The position numbers and the translations under genes were made by a program. Shown piece after piece: positions 1 through 12,384 of a stretch of 64,000 nucleotides of DNA; the first letter of the stretch is position 1; each line of letters starts with the position of its first letter. The DNA is from Plasmopara viticola (lineage: Eukaryota; Oomycota; Peronosporomycetes; Peronosporales; Peronosporaceae), in NCBI GenBank assembly GCA_001695595.3, contig MBPM02000031.1:124001-188000 (forward strand). Direction: 5' to 3'. Below the pieces are notes generated by a model. It was not told the DNA's origin and ran no database searches. It saw nothing but the letters and a program-made list of their open reading frames with translations.

Positions 1-3000
1 TTTTGTCTCTCTCAGCCTTTACAATCTGATCGTGTAATAATTTGACCAGATGTAAGATATGGTCGTCTATTGCTTTTGTGATCAGGATAATCCAACCGAA
101 TTGATCAATTTTGCTATTAAACCCTAGGAGAATAATACCGAGATTCATCGATCAATAATGCCATCGCCCCGTCGATACGATTGTACGCCATTTTTGTATG
201 ATCTGTAGTAGTCGAAAAGACAAGATTTTGCCATTTGGTTTATCTCCGCCATCCGACATTGCTAAAGCCTTTTCGCCTCAGTACGTAATCTTCAGCTACC
301 CACGTTCCCATGTTTCTGTGTGATACAAGGCGCGAGAAGCGATCGCTGAAATTTTTGATTGTTATGAGATTTGCACCTGTGCTCACTCTGCCCAGGTAGC
401 TTACAATGTTTATGATAACCTCATATGCAAAGATGGGCTGGATCAACAGGTGTCTTCCGATTTTGGCTTTTCGGTATACCATGTAAATCTTAAAGTGTTG
501 GTTTATTGCACCGAGAATATCAAATCTTTTAGAGCATCTTATAAACATTGCAAAAAAATTTTGACATGCCTAAGCCGAAAAATTTGTCACCACTTTGACC
601 AAACGAGAGACGTATGTATTAAAACATCAACCTACAAAGATGAACCAACGATTCGTTACTCAACAGGTTAACAAGACGCGGACACTAACGAAGTAGGTAA
701 ATACATCATCGGCCAGATTTTAACGGGTACAATTCCGTTTATATGAATAAACGCGTTTTAGTCGGCTATTAAGCCAGCTCAGAAAATAAACATATGCACC
801 AGGGCTTTGAAATATAGTTAATAATAGTATGGGTACAACCATTTATCACATATACATTCTCTCAGATACCATCAAGCTTCTATCGCTTGATCTTAATTGC
901 ATAGCTTACATCCTTACAAACAAAATAGGCAATTTATTTTTAAGGCAATTCAAGTAAACATCTTGGCGTTAGAATTGAAGAGAAAAGTCTGCATATTTGA
1001 TGTTAACCATTTCGTCGGTCTTAACTTGTTTGAATAATAAAAAAAGTTTCAAGTGTGCGCTAGTTTGGGTATTCACGAATTTTTAAGTAGACAGAGAATT
1101 TAAAAGCATAGCGGATTTGTCTCGGGCACACACATCATAACATTGCGCTTACGAAAGCAGAAGCATGATTTTCACTAAATCCTTTTCTCAGTCTCTACAT
1201 CATTAAAAACACAACCGTAGATGCAGGCCTCGGCTTGTCCTGACTTTCGTCCAAAATACATATGCATTAGTACTATCCATACGAATAGGCGAATATACGG
1301 CTTTAGATCAGAAGTCGGGTGTTGATGTCTTACAATCATTGGAGACAATTGAAGTTTTGGCTAAAAATAATCTGAGGTGTGTAACGAGAATGATAGCCTT
1401 TCGGATGGTAGTTATAAATGGCTAAAAGCCACCAACTAGGCTTTAGCAAGACAAAAATTTGTAAAAGCTCTCCATTTAATATCCTTTCTTAATTTGCTCC
1501 AAGCAACTAACACTCCTTCATCGAAGTCGCCCCGCTCGCTGCTTGATCCTCGTCCGACGACCGATCTTCGATAAGTTTCCTCTGCGAGTGTGTTATAGCT
1601 AGTGTCCTAGCTTAACATCTTCTCGGCATCTATTGGCTTGATAGCTTGGTGTTTAGTTGAATCGTTCCACTGGCGGATAGGGTATAGAAGTTGTCCAGCC
1701 GGTACTTACCAGCTTCATGCACTCTGCACCCACTACACATAAACGAGCGTCAATTGAGCAAGAGCTAGTCCTTGCCTAGTGATATCATCTTAAAATATTC
1801 ATCACTGCAGATCGTTATGGCTATGTGAGCCGCAGTGAGAGCACAACTGGAGTGTCTTTCGATCATGTTCGGTTCGCAAAGAAATGCTGAAGATTCCCCG
1901 CTGAGTGATTCGGATCAAACATGTCGATAAAGATATTCACATCGAGCTTTCATTGTGCTAAGAGACAGGCTTTATTTTAGCGTCTGTGTTTTGGTCAACT
2001 GAGTCAAAGGCATGCTCGACGTTTTGTGCGGCAGCCCTGGTAGCCAACGCTGCTCTAAAAAAAACTGTGCCATGGCTGCATAAACGATAATAAAAAATCT
2101 CTTACAGTTACCAGCCGGTTTTTTCTTGTCACTTAAATATCTAAATGTTGATGCTTGACCGTTGCCGATAGCAAGTAGGGTTGATAAGAGGCGATTACAC
2201 CGCCCAAATAGCTTAGTGCTGGACTGACGTGAGCTTCTGGCTATATATCGTGCATTCTCTGCGCGAGCAAATGATCATTTCACGCTGGTGCATTAGTGAT
2301 ATGTGTAGTCCAATCACGATTGATCTCGATCAAATTGTAAATCCTGTTGAAATTCGATCTTCCATTTTTGTCCTATGGTCTCAGCAAATTGACTTATATT
2401 CCTGAATTATATCTTGGAACGAGTGCAAATCTATTTTCACGAATAAACACGTTTACTTGCCTGTTATATCCTACTGGTGGCTTGGAAAGTGTAGTGAATC
2501 AAGAACCAATTATAACTCGATTGAAAAAGAATACTTTTTCTTTAAAAAAATCCTTTTTTTCAATCGGATTATAATCGTTTTTGATTTTGAATCACCCATG
2601 ATCTGGTATCAACTTTTCACGAGATTGTTATAGGCGATAACATCCACATCTCGCTTCGACTTACCGAGGTGGTTACACCGATTTCCATTATTATAAGATA
2701 CAATGGATTTCACCCAATATTAACCTCGTTTCACATCTTACCCATCACGTCTTGCTTACCGTTTAAACGGAAAATTATTTATGAAATCGGCCGCGAGTTA
2801 TAAATCTTTGCCTATAGACTACGACGGTAGAGATCTTTAGTGTATCTATTCGACAGCGATAATAATTAATGTTCGGAATAGCAAGTAAGCTGTAACATTT
2901 GATTACAGACTTTTTAAGCAACACCGTTTGTGCCCTGTCTCACATACCTACTCTACCGAATGCCCTTTTCGCTCATTAGACAAATGCTGATGATGTACGT

Positions 3001-3584
3001 GCGCTGCTTGAGCGCCTTGATCGCCATTAGACCAACGATATGTGCGACACTTTACTGAAAAAATCGCCTTGTTGATAGCATTTCTTGCAGTGCTCAACAA
3101 GAATTTACTAATAATTGATTTAATGCAAAACCCCTTATGCAGGAAGAGTGAATTCCCACCGACAATATTGTCTACCCTTTTTGATGTGTAATCTTGCCGT
3201 AGCATGCGAATAGTCTTACTTTTCTTGACCTTTTAGAGCGTCTTAATAAGAACGATCTCGCGTTCTTGCCATCTCGCAAAAACATTTATATTTTGCTTTT
3301 GTTATCATTTAGAGGTTTTAGTTTATCAGAACTAAGATAATGCCTTCTATAGCTTATGTGCACTTTCTAAGCGGATGCTGGACACTTCTCTCTGCTATGC
3401 GAATTAGTTGAAGCTTAAGCTTTCTTCCAAAGTAATATTAAGAGTTAGGAGTCGATTATAAACATATCGAGGTTTCTGATGCAAAAAATAAAGCCACAAA
3501 TTTTAATTAAGCAAATGCTGCTCGGTAGCAATAACTTTTATGATTCCATGCGTCCTAAGTTTCAAAGTGGAAGTAACACAGTCT
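1..3584. other. gene-poor, AT-rich region
   Basis: No convincing gene is seen. The longest open stretches (240-548 minus, 102 codons; 2948-3205 minus, 85 codons) have no domain I recognise and no plausible exon partners. They may be remnants of old transposable elements. The one structured item is the fold-back at 2494-2595, listed separately. Confidence 0.6.
2494..2595. repeat. fold-back (MITE-like) imperfect inverted repeat
   Basis: The two halves are imperfect reverse complements. The left arm starts GTGAATC, then runs through an ATTATAACTCGATTGAAAAAG-like stretch. The right arm runs TTTTTTTCAATCGGATTATAATC and ends near GAATCAC. The A/T-rich centre (about 2531-2550) would be the loop. 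Arms of roughly 35-40 bp with little spacer are typical of small fold-back elements or MITEs, but no target-site duplication is clear. It could be a chance AT-rich hairpin. Confidence 0.45.
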
Positions 3585-5054
3585 TCACAAAATAAATTTG
3601 GAAAGATCCGTGCGCTCCAGCACGTTGGAAAGACGCTGCTGCACGTACATTTTGTCAATTTCGAAAGTCATGCCATTCATCTTAGGGGCGTGGAAAGATA
3701 CATCCTCCGTTATCTTGTTGACAATCGTTGCCAGTCGTCGCGCTCCAATATTATCAGTCTGTGCGTTCACCTGCTCGGCAATAGATGCGATCTCAGTGAT
3801 GGCATCATCTGTAAATGTGAGCTTTACACCCTCTGTCTCCATCAAAGCACTCGTCTGCACAAGCAAGTTGTGATCCGTGTCCTTCAGTATTTTCCTGAAT
3901 TCGGCCGAACCGAGAGGTGAAAGAGCCACACGAATCGGCAAACGACCCTGCAACTCTGGCATCAAGTCGGAGGGCTTTGAGCGGTGAAAGGCACCACTGG
4001 CAATAAACAAAATGTGGTCAGTGTATACGAGTCCATAACGAGTGTTCACAGCACATCCCTCGGTAAGAGCCAGCAGTTCCTTTTGAACACCTTCACCCTT
4101 TCGGTAACTTGCTCCATCTCCTCTAGATTGGGCCTGATCACCCGCACTGGCTAGCTTGTCAATTTCATCCAAGAATACGATACCGTTGTGCTGCACATTT
4201 TCTAGCGCCTTCTTCACCACTTCGTCGTCATCAATAATCTTGTCCGACTCCTCAGCCTCGAAACGAGGAAGGACTTCCTTAACTGTCATTCTAACCGCCT
4301 TGTCCTCCTTTTTACCATTGGTGTCGGAAAAACGCGACGTCATAAGCGTGTTTACATGTTTCATCATCATTTCAAGTTCGAATGGCATTTCATTCATCAT
4401 TTCAAAATTTGAAGACGTGGGTCGCTTCTTATTTGACATTGGCTTGAGTTCAACGCGCACTTTTCGGTTGTCTGCTCTGCCCGAAGCGACCTCCTCACGC
4501 AGTTCTGCTCTAAAATTGTCACTATGGTTTTTGTCAGCCATCAGGTCCACAAGCCGGTCAATCGCCCGTTCGCGGGATGCAACTGCATATTGCTTCTGTG
4601 CCTCTGCCCTTTCCATGTTTACGGCCACATCTACGAGGTCCTTGATCATGGTATCCGCGTTGGCGCCGTAGATCCCAACCTCGGTGAATTTAGTGGCCTC
4701 CACCTTGAGAAACGGCGAGCCGGAAATCTTAGCCAGACGACGTGCAATCTCTGTCTTACCGGATCCGGTAGGACCACTCATGAGGATGTTCATGGGCGAG
4801 ATCTCGGCTCGCAAATCGTCGTTCTGGAGTTGTCGACGCCGCCAGCGACTGCGCAGAGCCACCGCCACCGCTTTCTTCGCCTCCTCCTGTCCCACTATGA
4901 ACTTATCTAGCGCTCGTACCACATCCTCTGGGATGCGGTCGGAACCTTCACAGAGTGTCGTGCCTGCCGACACAGGCTGCAAATTTGTTGCATTGGAAGT
5001 GAAGCGGCGTAGGCCAGGACAGCGGCACAGGCCAGAAAAGCGGCGCAGGACCAT
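3585..5054 (-). CDS. hslU: HslU (ClpY) AAA+ ATPase subunit of HslUV protease, mitochondrial
   Basis: Intronless, 489 aa from an ATG at 5054. HslU unfolds substrates and feeds them to the HslV peptidase; eukaryotic forms act in mitochondria. Seen: an Arg/Ser-rich N-terminal 30 residues fitting a presequence; HslU start motif (IPEDVVRALDKFIVGQEEAK, 41-60); Walker A GPTGSGKT (94-101); I domain (about 140-285); Walker B with FLDEID (294-299); LMPELQGRLPIR (364-375); sensor-2 GARR (437-440); and the C-terminal DLSKFIL tail that in the family docks into HslV. Bacterial HslU is about 443 aa, so the excess is the N-terminal extension and a longer I domain. Oddity: the pore loop reads GIYG (127-130) where bacterial HslU has GYVG. 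No hslV is in the window. Confidence 0.95.
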   Translation of the reverse strand: MVLRRFSGLCRCPGLRRFTSNATNLQPVSAGTTLCEGSDRIPEDVVRALDKFIVGQEEAKKAVAVALRSRWRRRQLQNDDLRAEISPMNILMSGPTGSGKTEIARRLAKISGSPFLKVEATKFTEVGIYGANADTMIKDLVDVAVNMERAEAQKQYAVASRERAIDRLVDLMADKNHSDNFRAELREEVASGRADNRKVRVELKPMSNKKRPTSSNFEMMNEMPFELEMMMKHVNTLMTSRFSDTNGKKEDKAVRMTVKEVLPRFEAEESDKIIDDDEVVKKALENVQHNGIVFLDEIDKLASAGDQAQSRGDGASYRKGEGVQKELLALTEGCAVNTRYGLVYTDHILFIASGAFHRSKPSDLMPELQGRLPIRVALSPLGSAEFRKILKDTDHNLLVQTSALMETEGVKLTFTDDAITEIASIAEQVNAQTDNIGARRLATIVNKITEDVSFHAPKMNGMTFEIDKMYVQQRLSNVLERTDLSKFIL

Positions 5055-5189
5055 GACGAACGTGTGGCTGAATGACGCTTACAGTGATGGGTATACCTAA
5101 AAATTTGGATGTGTTAGGGTAATCGAAGGTCGCTTTTCTAATCACAAATATTGGTCTATTGAGAACATCATTTTGGAACAAATTATGGC

Positions 5190-8017
5190 GCGAATCTCTC
5201 ACTGTAAAAATACGACGTGAGTTGGCTATTTTTGCTTGCCGCCGCAGACACTCACTGCCTTGTTCAGGCCACAGATGTCAGCAAGTGTGGAACTACAGCT
5301 TATTAATGACGATAAAAATGAAGAAAACTTTAAAAAAAAAAAAATCGCCAAAAACAGTGCGTTACATTGTATCCACTTTACTCGATATTGCGTAGTATTG
5401 TATCCAATTTGTTTGATACACTGTAGATTCCTTAATTTTTACGAACTTTCTCCATCGAAGTTCGGTCTATCGACCGTCTTTCACATCCAGTACCTTTCGG
5501 CTGGATGAAAATGTTGACAAAAGCATCTTTGCTGTCATAAATAAGATATCAAAAGCATTGGTAGAGGTGAACATGATTATTACCACTCAGTACATTCTTT
5601 GCTACATTAATGTAGTTTGCCTCGACCGTATGGATTTTTGACTTTTGAATTGATTATCAACAATCACATTGATCAAATTACCTCTGCGCTGCAGCTGGAC
5701 GGCGTCAGACAAGAGCTTCGAATCAATTTTAAGCAACTAGAAGTTCCTTCAAAGGCAAGCAACTTCCCGACACACAAAAGACACTTCGCAATAAGACGCG
5801 CAACGGTCGATTCGACTGTGAAGCTCATGAGTACATGGCGAAGTGTCTATAAGGATCTGGGACTGCTCCGAAGAAGCCGCAGCCTGACTGCAACAAAAGC
5901 AGGTTTGAGCACATACACTATGTCGCACAGAGGATGCTGAGAAGGACTGATAGGGTGAGCGAGACTTACATGTGAAGTGCTTTCTGAAGCTGCGGTTTTC
6001 TTAAAGTCGTCAAGAGCTTCTTGTGGAGTAGCGCATTTATTTCGATTTATAGAGATCGTTGGAGCAATTGAAACCGAGTCGGCAAACCGCTTGGAGAGCC
6101 TTTAAATATCAAACCCGAATCAGCAAGCAGTTCGTATGTAGGTCGCTGATTTTTGTCCGCGCACCAGGGTAGAAATCATACTACTCTTGGAGCTTACGTT
6201 TCCACGCGTGGTTGCCGTCATGGTCAAGCAAGGTTACCACGAAGGGTAGTAATCTTTCACCCTTTGAGTGAGCAATTTTGTTTCCAATTCTCAAGAACGT
6301 AAGATACTCATTTCAGTGTTGCTGGAGCTGAGTTTATAAATTTAAAACTAAGTTAATTATAGAATGGTTCTTCCAACTAAAACGTGGTGGCCCTGTACTA
6401 TTGCGAGTGCTTTAGGGTATTCCCATGCCTGGTACGAGCCACCCTTATATCTCACGCGATTTTAATACGCCCAGTGGATAACTTAGCAGCTTTTACTGCG
6501 TTGTTAAGAGCGCGTGCATTACTGCACCAAGGCTCCGCCGAAATAATAATTTCTTGTGAGCCAATTTTTTCTAGATACCACGTGAGTAGTGCCTCCAGAA
6601 GAAACGCTCTTGCGATGCGTGAAATAGATAAGCGTAGTTCCTAGCATAGCCTACATCGGTAAGGTTATGGCCAAATAAAGTGTCTTTTTCTTTACGTTGA
6701 TCCCGTTGTCTGAAAAGTGAGTAGTCCTTTCACACGATGGCGCCTTGCGTCAGTATTTGGTGGTGGTCGAGTCACAGTGTTTATCACCCACTGCGCCAAT
6801 GACTATAGTAATTAAAGCCACCCCTGAAATAAGGCCAAATACTGTCTTTGGCTTCAGTCTCTTCTTCCTGGTACGCATTGTTAGTTACATCATCTACGAG
6901 AGCATCTGAAAATGTTTTTTTTTCTGAATGTCATCATGGTCTGTCTTGACTTTACGGAGTATAATAATGAAGTCAGACGATACGTCGAACATCCTTTGAG
7001 GCTTACACTCGGGTAATAAAGCCACTAGCTTGAGCTTATTTTATCGTGCTCGTGGCGTCACGTATCATTCTATATTGCTTATGGGCGAAGGTGGCTGTGT
7101 ACTAAAGGGCGTAAGCGAGCGGTACGTGCGCGCTTTGGTTTGTAGCACGGTTGAGGTTCATCCTCAGCAACGCTTTGACAGGCAAGCCACCAATGAATCG
7201 CTGCCTGAATTGCAGGCACGATTTTGATAAAAGACAAGCTGAGAACTCGAAAAGGCGAATGCCTCCCTGGGTGCAGAAGCTACGCGCTCAATGGTTGGCT
7301 TGTAATCCTCAGCCGACTGTCAGCCTTCTTTACTTCCTGTTTATTCGTCATTTTGACGAACCTTGACGGTAAGGGCTAAGTGTAAAAATCACATAAGTAG
7401 CAATTCTTCCCCTTTAATAGGGTTATTACAATAGCAAGCTTCTACATTAGTTATTCGCTTTCCAGAAAATTGTGGCTGGTGGTGAACGCACCCAATCGGT
7501 ACAATTATCTGTTTTAAAAATATGCAAAAGTAAAAAAGTCTCCATCATGATTGCTGCAGCAATTTGATCGCTTATCAAGAAGTAGAGAAAGAACCGAGTC
7601 AATGTTACACTTTTTTTAAATAGTTAGCATTTCAACTGCAATCTAATGTGCACCATTTAAAACCGAACAGGGCGAACAGTCGTCAATCAAAAGTCGTATA
7701 TCTTCTTTAATCCTCTTCTGCGCAAGGTACTAGCTATGTGTCCTCGTCAGGCCTAATAGGAATTTGTAGTGAAGTCTACGTCTAAACAGAAAGATTGTCA
7801 GCAAAAGTCTTGCAAAGAATCTAGAAAGGATAGGACCAACCTTTCACGTCTGCTGGAAGCGTAGTTTGCACTACAAGCAAGGCTTACCGGGTTGTATAGA
7901 TCTTAGAAGGCGACCGTATTTGATACCCTACCTGTGTTAAAAAAGATAAAACGCGCCTCGGCGCGCGATCTCCACGAGACATCTTATGCTCTGGGGCTCC
8001 GGTGTCTTAAATGGTAG
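5190..8017. other. gene-poor region
   Basis: No gene is supported. Open stretches such as 5617-5940 plus (107 codons) and 7030-7366 plus (two overlapping frames) have no recognisable motif, and several lack an ATG. The DNA looks like eroded intergenic sequence. A poly-A run at about 5333-5344 is the only simple repeat of note. Confidence 0.5.
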
Positions 8018-8160
8018 CACCTATTATGATGTTCACACCAGCAAAACAATAGCTCCATATATACATGTACCTACTGTGATATTAAAGCCAGTAGAACAAA
8101 AGTTGCATATATGCTCCTGATGTGATGGCTAAGCCACTAAAACAATGCGTTCTTACTTGT
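8018..8160. repeat. three diverged tandem repeats, about 48 bp each
   Basis: Three adjacent units align by eye. They start near CTATTATGATG (8020), CTACTGTGATA (8070) and CTGATGTGATG (8117), and each continues into a CCA(G/C)(C/T)A(A/G)AACAA core. Spacing is 50 then 47 bp. Units 1 and 2 continue into GCATATAT/CCATATAT. The array overlaps the 3' end of the open reading frame at 8082-8555 (minus). Confidence 0.6.
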
Positions 8161-8555
8161 AGAACTACTTGTATTTCTATAAAAAAGCGGATTTTACCCT
8201 CCTTGTTGAGGGATGCAGAAATGGCCACTAAGGTGGCCTTGATCTCGAACGCACATGTGCACGAAGTGTTCACACTCAACTCGCCTTTTACCGGTGCTTT
8301 TAGATTAATTGGGTCAGCAGTTAAATTTTGCCGTCGCTTGCTCTTTGCTTCCTGCAAGGAAAGAACGGGAGAAAGACAAGAGTATGACTTTGTGAGTTCG
8401 AAAAGCTGACGAAGTTTTATCACTTGGGCGTCAGGCAAGGTGATTGTGTTTGTGGTCAGCTTAAAAGTAGCCCTTCTCTTATCAAGCTCTTTGCGGTAAC
8501 GGTAGTAGCAACGCAAGAAGTTGTTTATATCGCTCTTTAGTATAAGTCTAGTCAT
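8082..8555 (-). CDS. hypothetical protein (unrecognised ORF)
   Basis: An ATG-started frame of 157 aa. The first 80 residues are basic and Lys/Arg/Thr-rich; residues 105-130 are mildly hydrophobic; the last 30 residues are translated from the tandem repeat array at 8018-8160. I recognise no family. Neighbouring DNA is gene-poor and no intron-linked exon is apparent. It could be an orphan gene, a fragment of an old gene or element, or chance. The repeat-derived tail suggests the 3' part at least is not ancestral coding sequence. Confidence 0.25.
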   Translation of the reverse strand: MTRLILKSDINNFLRCYYRYRKELDKRRATFKLTTNTITLPDAQVIKLRQLFELTKSYSCLSPVLSLQEAKSKRRQNLTADPINLKAPVKGELSVNTSCTCAFEIKATLVAISASLNKEGKIRFFIEIQVVLQVRTHCFSGLAITSGAYMQLLFYWL

Positions 8556-8797
8556 TCAGACGGATGGACAATTACTCGTTCTATAAATGTCCAATTTCGG
8601 TGGTGGCCCCGCTGAATCGGATTCAGTTTGATGTTTTCAAACGTGGATATGAAAAAAAAAGTACTATACAACGTTTGACTTCCAGTAGCAAAGGCCCCTA
8701 ATCCATGCCGTTCCGAAAGGATCCAGCGAGGTTAAACTTCGTCTTGCTCGCGGGTAGAAGGGTCTCTGGCACTCAATGCAATCTTGGAGTCAGAAAA

Positions 8798-8830
8798 CGC
8801 TAGTTTAGGGTGCGGCACCCTAAACTAGCG
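8798..8830. repeat. perfect 16-bp inverted repeat, 1-nt spacer
   Basis: Left arm CGCTAGTTTAGGGTGC (8798-8813), a single G (8814), then its exact reverse complement GCACCCTAAACTAGCG (8815-8830). Each arm contains one TTTAGGG or CCCTAAA, the telomere-type heptamer, but only once, so this is not a telomere tract. No gene lies nearby. It may be a termination or recombination hairpin or the joined ends of a small element. Confidence 0.8.
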
Positions 8831-11434
8831 GGCTTTAGTCTTGATAAAGGATTAATAGCTAATATACACCATGAAAAAGTAACCTGTGATAACTTGAGAG
8901 CTTTTAAGTGGTGAAATAGATCATTGGACTGCTAATCGTACAAGAAACTGCATACGAATATGAATTTTTCTAGTCTTGGTAGATTTAAGCGCGTCCAGGA
9001 TTTTTTTGCGCCGGCAAATTATTGTAGCCAGCCGAAAATGGCTAACGAAATCTTAAAAAGAGATATTTGTTTGACTGAATACTGTAAAAGCTCTCGATGC
9101 TCTTTGGGTCGATAGGAGACCTGGTTTAAAAAAAAGAAGAATTTGGCACTATCTTGACATAGGCAAGTTAGCCTTGACCCGGGGCATACGATGGCTTAAG
9201 AAGAATGAGGACTGGTTTATTTGTAGAAGCAAAGCTGTGGATGCTAGCCGAGTTACAGCACTTTGATATGTCATCTTTCTACCCTTGTTGTACTTGGAAT
9301 GCCGTTGAATGAAGCGTGAGCAAGTATACGCCAGAATAGAGTATGGAAGATTTGAACGTAGTGAATTCGTGAAGCCTATTTCATCGGGAAATCGAGCTCC
9401 GCTGGCAGATCTGGCTGCCGGACAGTGGGTAGGTAACGCGACCCAACAAAAGGTAAATTTGAGCGCTGATCGTGAAAATCAAAATCTCGCAATTGGGTAA
9501 CATAGGTCGTAAGACTCAGTAGACGGGCGATGCTTGAGAAACGAGGCATCACTAAGAAGGACGAATATAGCTTCGCTAATGAAAATGGAGATGCGATGCG
9601 AAATTGAGTTATGACACACAGGGTATTGACAGATAGTCGTGTCAGCTTTAGATATATGCACTGGTGGTAGAGCTACCAATACTAAAATACCTTTCACTTG
9701 CCGAATTATTGGCCAAAGTGCAGACCGGATAGACTACCAATTCGAGAATATAAAGATTTCTATTGTTTTCTGTAGAGATGTCTAGGATCATCCTTATTGG
9801 TAGCATACGCTGCCTTTTGACGCAAATATCTAGAAGGAACCTTAAAAGCCGGTACGCATGGCATTTGGCATATATGGATGCATTGAATGCTGCAACAGGC
9901 ATATCTTTACTTTTTGCATAGATAAAGCGTGAGTGAGGTCTTGGCATTTGTGCTTAACTCAAAGGTAATAAAAGTGATAAATTGCTATCTAGAAGGTACT
10001 AGTAGTATACAAACAAGGCTATACATATCAAGCTATCTATAAACGTGGAGTAAACACTAGTGAGATTTTTGTATAGGGTACAAATCCCACAACTACTATC
10101 GAGCATAGTAAATTAATCTGATGCTTTCTTTTAACTTCAGTACTAATTGTTGCATTCCAAATGATTTTCAAAGATCACATGACTTATGATCTACAATATG
10201 GTAGTATCAGCAGCTAGTCTACCAGGGCCCAAGATGATTTTTTCAATCTCTTACGCTTGCGTGACCACCAACTATTCGCTGGTGCGCTCTCTTTCTCCAA
10301 GATTCACCAAGCTTTTAAAGCGTATGTCTTTATGGTACGCACCAACAACACATAGCTCATTTGTTTCTCAGAAGAGCGCCCCGCCACTTCTAATGACTAA
10401 CATATTTCTGGCTCCGATGGCGCGACTTCTATTACGCATCCAATGCAATATATATTGCTTTGTTCAGGAACATTTCAATTTTTCTATATAGAACTCGAGT
10501 ACAGGGACAACCCTGCAAGGCAAAGAGCTGCATTCCAAAAAGTTGGGCCTGTTAGTGACTACAATCTTCTAGAAAAACGCATTAAATTGCCTCTTCGAAT
10601 GTTGCTGCCTGCACCTTAGCCTCTCATCAGCACATTCACCTTGACTTCTTCGGAAAGTAATGAAGGCCATTATTCTTCTGGTATATAATGAAATTGGGGG
10701 TTAACTCTACCTTGCTTTTATGCATGAATGCCAGAATTTGTCAAAAGCCCCGATGCGTTTGCCAGCTTATTTTACGTGTTGTTGGGAACACAAATCACTC
10801 TGGTGAAGCGGTTTTACGAGCTTGTTTCTAGCTTTCAGCCCGGCCTCTCCGACTAGAGAGTTCACGAACAACGCGCGCATGATCAACCATGAGGAGTATT
10901 TCTTGCTTTATCTTTCTTTGATGGTGGAAACCTTAATTTAACCAACTTAGACCCCGCGGAAGAAACTACTGCCGAGGCTGTACAGCCTAAGCATACACTT
11001 TGCTCGTAGAGCCCACGCGCCGTGACATGTTTTTGCTGCTTGGCGGTAGTGAGGACTACAAATGTAACCGGGTCCTCAGGCGTATTGAAATCAGCAAGTC
11101 ATCCGAGCATTGCGAGCCGCGGAACTTTTGTTCTATCGACCCCGGGACCTCTGTAAAGTTTCATGTAAACATTATGTCCCTGACTTCAAGTTTGACGGGG
11201 TCCCACAGAACTTTGCACAGAGGAAGTGTGCAAGAAGTTGTACGATCCTCCTTCAAGTGATCTTAGGTGTGCACTGAATTATTTAGAAAAATATCTTCCA
11301 TCTCACATACAAAGGTCACTAAAGTGAAACGAACAGTCTAATTCCTAAGTGTTATCTTATGCTTAAAATTTAAGAATATTTGTCTAATGCAATTTGCTTT
11401 CTCGAGGGTAGTTCATAGAAAATAAAACAAATTA
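8831..11434. other. gene-poor region
   Basis: No supported gene. Open frames at 9309-9500 plus (63 codons), 9648-9947 minus (99 codons, ATG) and 10186-10491 plus (101 codons, ATG) have no recognised motif. The last 150 bases hold the upstream region of the NSE1-like gene. Confidence 0.5.
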
Positions 11435-12384
11435 ATGGCGCTTATGAATGACTCGGATAGCATGCTGCTACAGCGCATTATGGTACTTGCTATAAGACAA
11501 TCATGCATCAACTTAATTACTTACGACGTGTACAATGCGCTTTATGTAGGCGGCAGGTGCAATGGAAGACAAGGAGGTACGACGCCTGGCCAGAAAACTC
11601 ACCGGCGAAGGTTTGTCAAATTGTTATGATTAGATAAAAATTATGCTTTTAAAAAAATCCTCTTTCGCAGACATGACAGCCTCCGATATAGACCAAATGG
11701 TAAATAAGGTGGCGGGCAACATAAGACCGTTTGCACTTGACGTTCGTCGCGGCATGTACGACGATGGGAAAATGTATGTGTCTGTTGTTAATACGGTGAG
11801 ATTGCAAGATACTCTACCTCGGTTACTACAATATCTTCAAACCGCTTAACACAAACTTTTTGTACTACTTTCTTAGAGTAACGACGCGCTTACGGCTTTT
11901 GGCAGCAATTTTAAGCCTTGGGAGATAGTGTTTTTGCGGAAGGTCATGGAAGAAATTGTGGACTCGTAAGATCAAATTCGAATATTGATTTGCTTGTTAT
12001 TTTCATGTCTTGTTTGACAACAGGGATGAAGGGGCTATTGAGGAGGCAGCTTTGTATAACCTTCGCAAAAGTCCTACCACTTTGAACGAAGTAGAGGAGC
12101 TGCTTCGCAAGCTAATCGCCGAGAAGTGGATCGCCCCGAGTGCTGTGCAATTGCAAACGCGCGGTTTCACACTTGGTCCACGTGCGTATCTTGAGCTGAT
12201 TGCATTTTTGCGCAACTTGCAAGTCAAAAAGTGTCCAATCTGCCAGTACGAGCTGCTTCAAGGAGCAAGGTGCCAAGACAGAAATTGTGAGACAATCGTC
12301 CACCACAGCTGCATTGACAAGTATGAAAAAAGAGGGGTTAGCTACAAGTGTAATTCTTGCCATCAACAGTTGCGACAAGAATGA
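11435..12384 (+). CDS. NSE1: NSE1-like subunit of the SMC5/6 complex (RING-type E3)
   Basis: Five exons: 11435-11482, 11550-11610, 11671-11795, 11877-11965, 12024-12384, all with GT-AG introns of 58-81 nt; 227 aa. NSE1 (human NSMCE1, 266 aa) is the RING-like ubiquitin ligase subunit of the SMC5/6 DNA-repair complex in the nucleus. Seen: an N-terminal helical part with a VRRGMYDDGKMYVSVVN segment like the human IKRGVTEDDGRPIYALVN region; a winged-helix part around 110-170 (EVEELLRKLIAEKWI); and a C-terminal zinc domain with Cys178, 181, 191, 196, His201/202, Cys204, 217, 220. The 3' end converges on the NDUFAF3-like gene with 80 bp between stops. Exon 2 was placed by frame and by similarity, so its borders are inferred. 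Confidence 0.85.

Noticed and set aside
4156..4671. 171-codon plus-strand open frame
   Set aside because: It is antisense to the well-supported hslU gene and is Ser/Thr-rich, as expected for a shadow frame.
8798..8830. Interstitial telomere repeat
   Set aside because: Only one TTTAGGG per arm occurs and no tandem tract is present.
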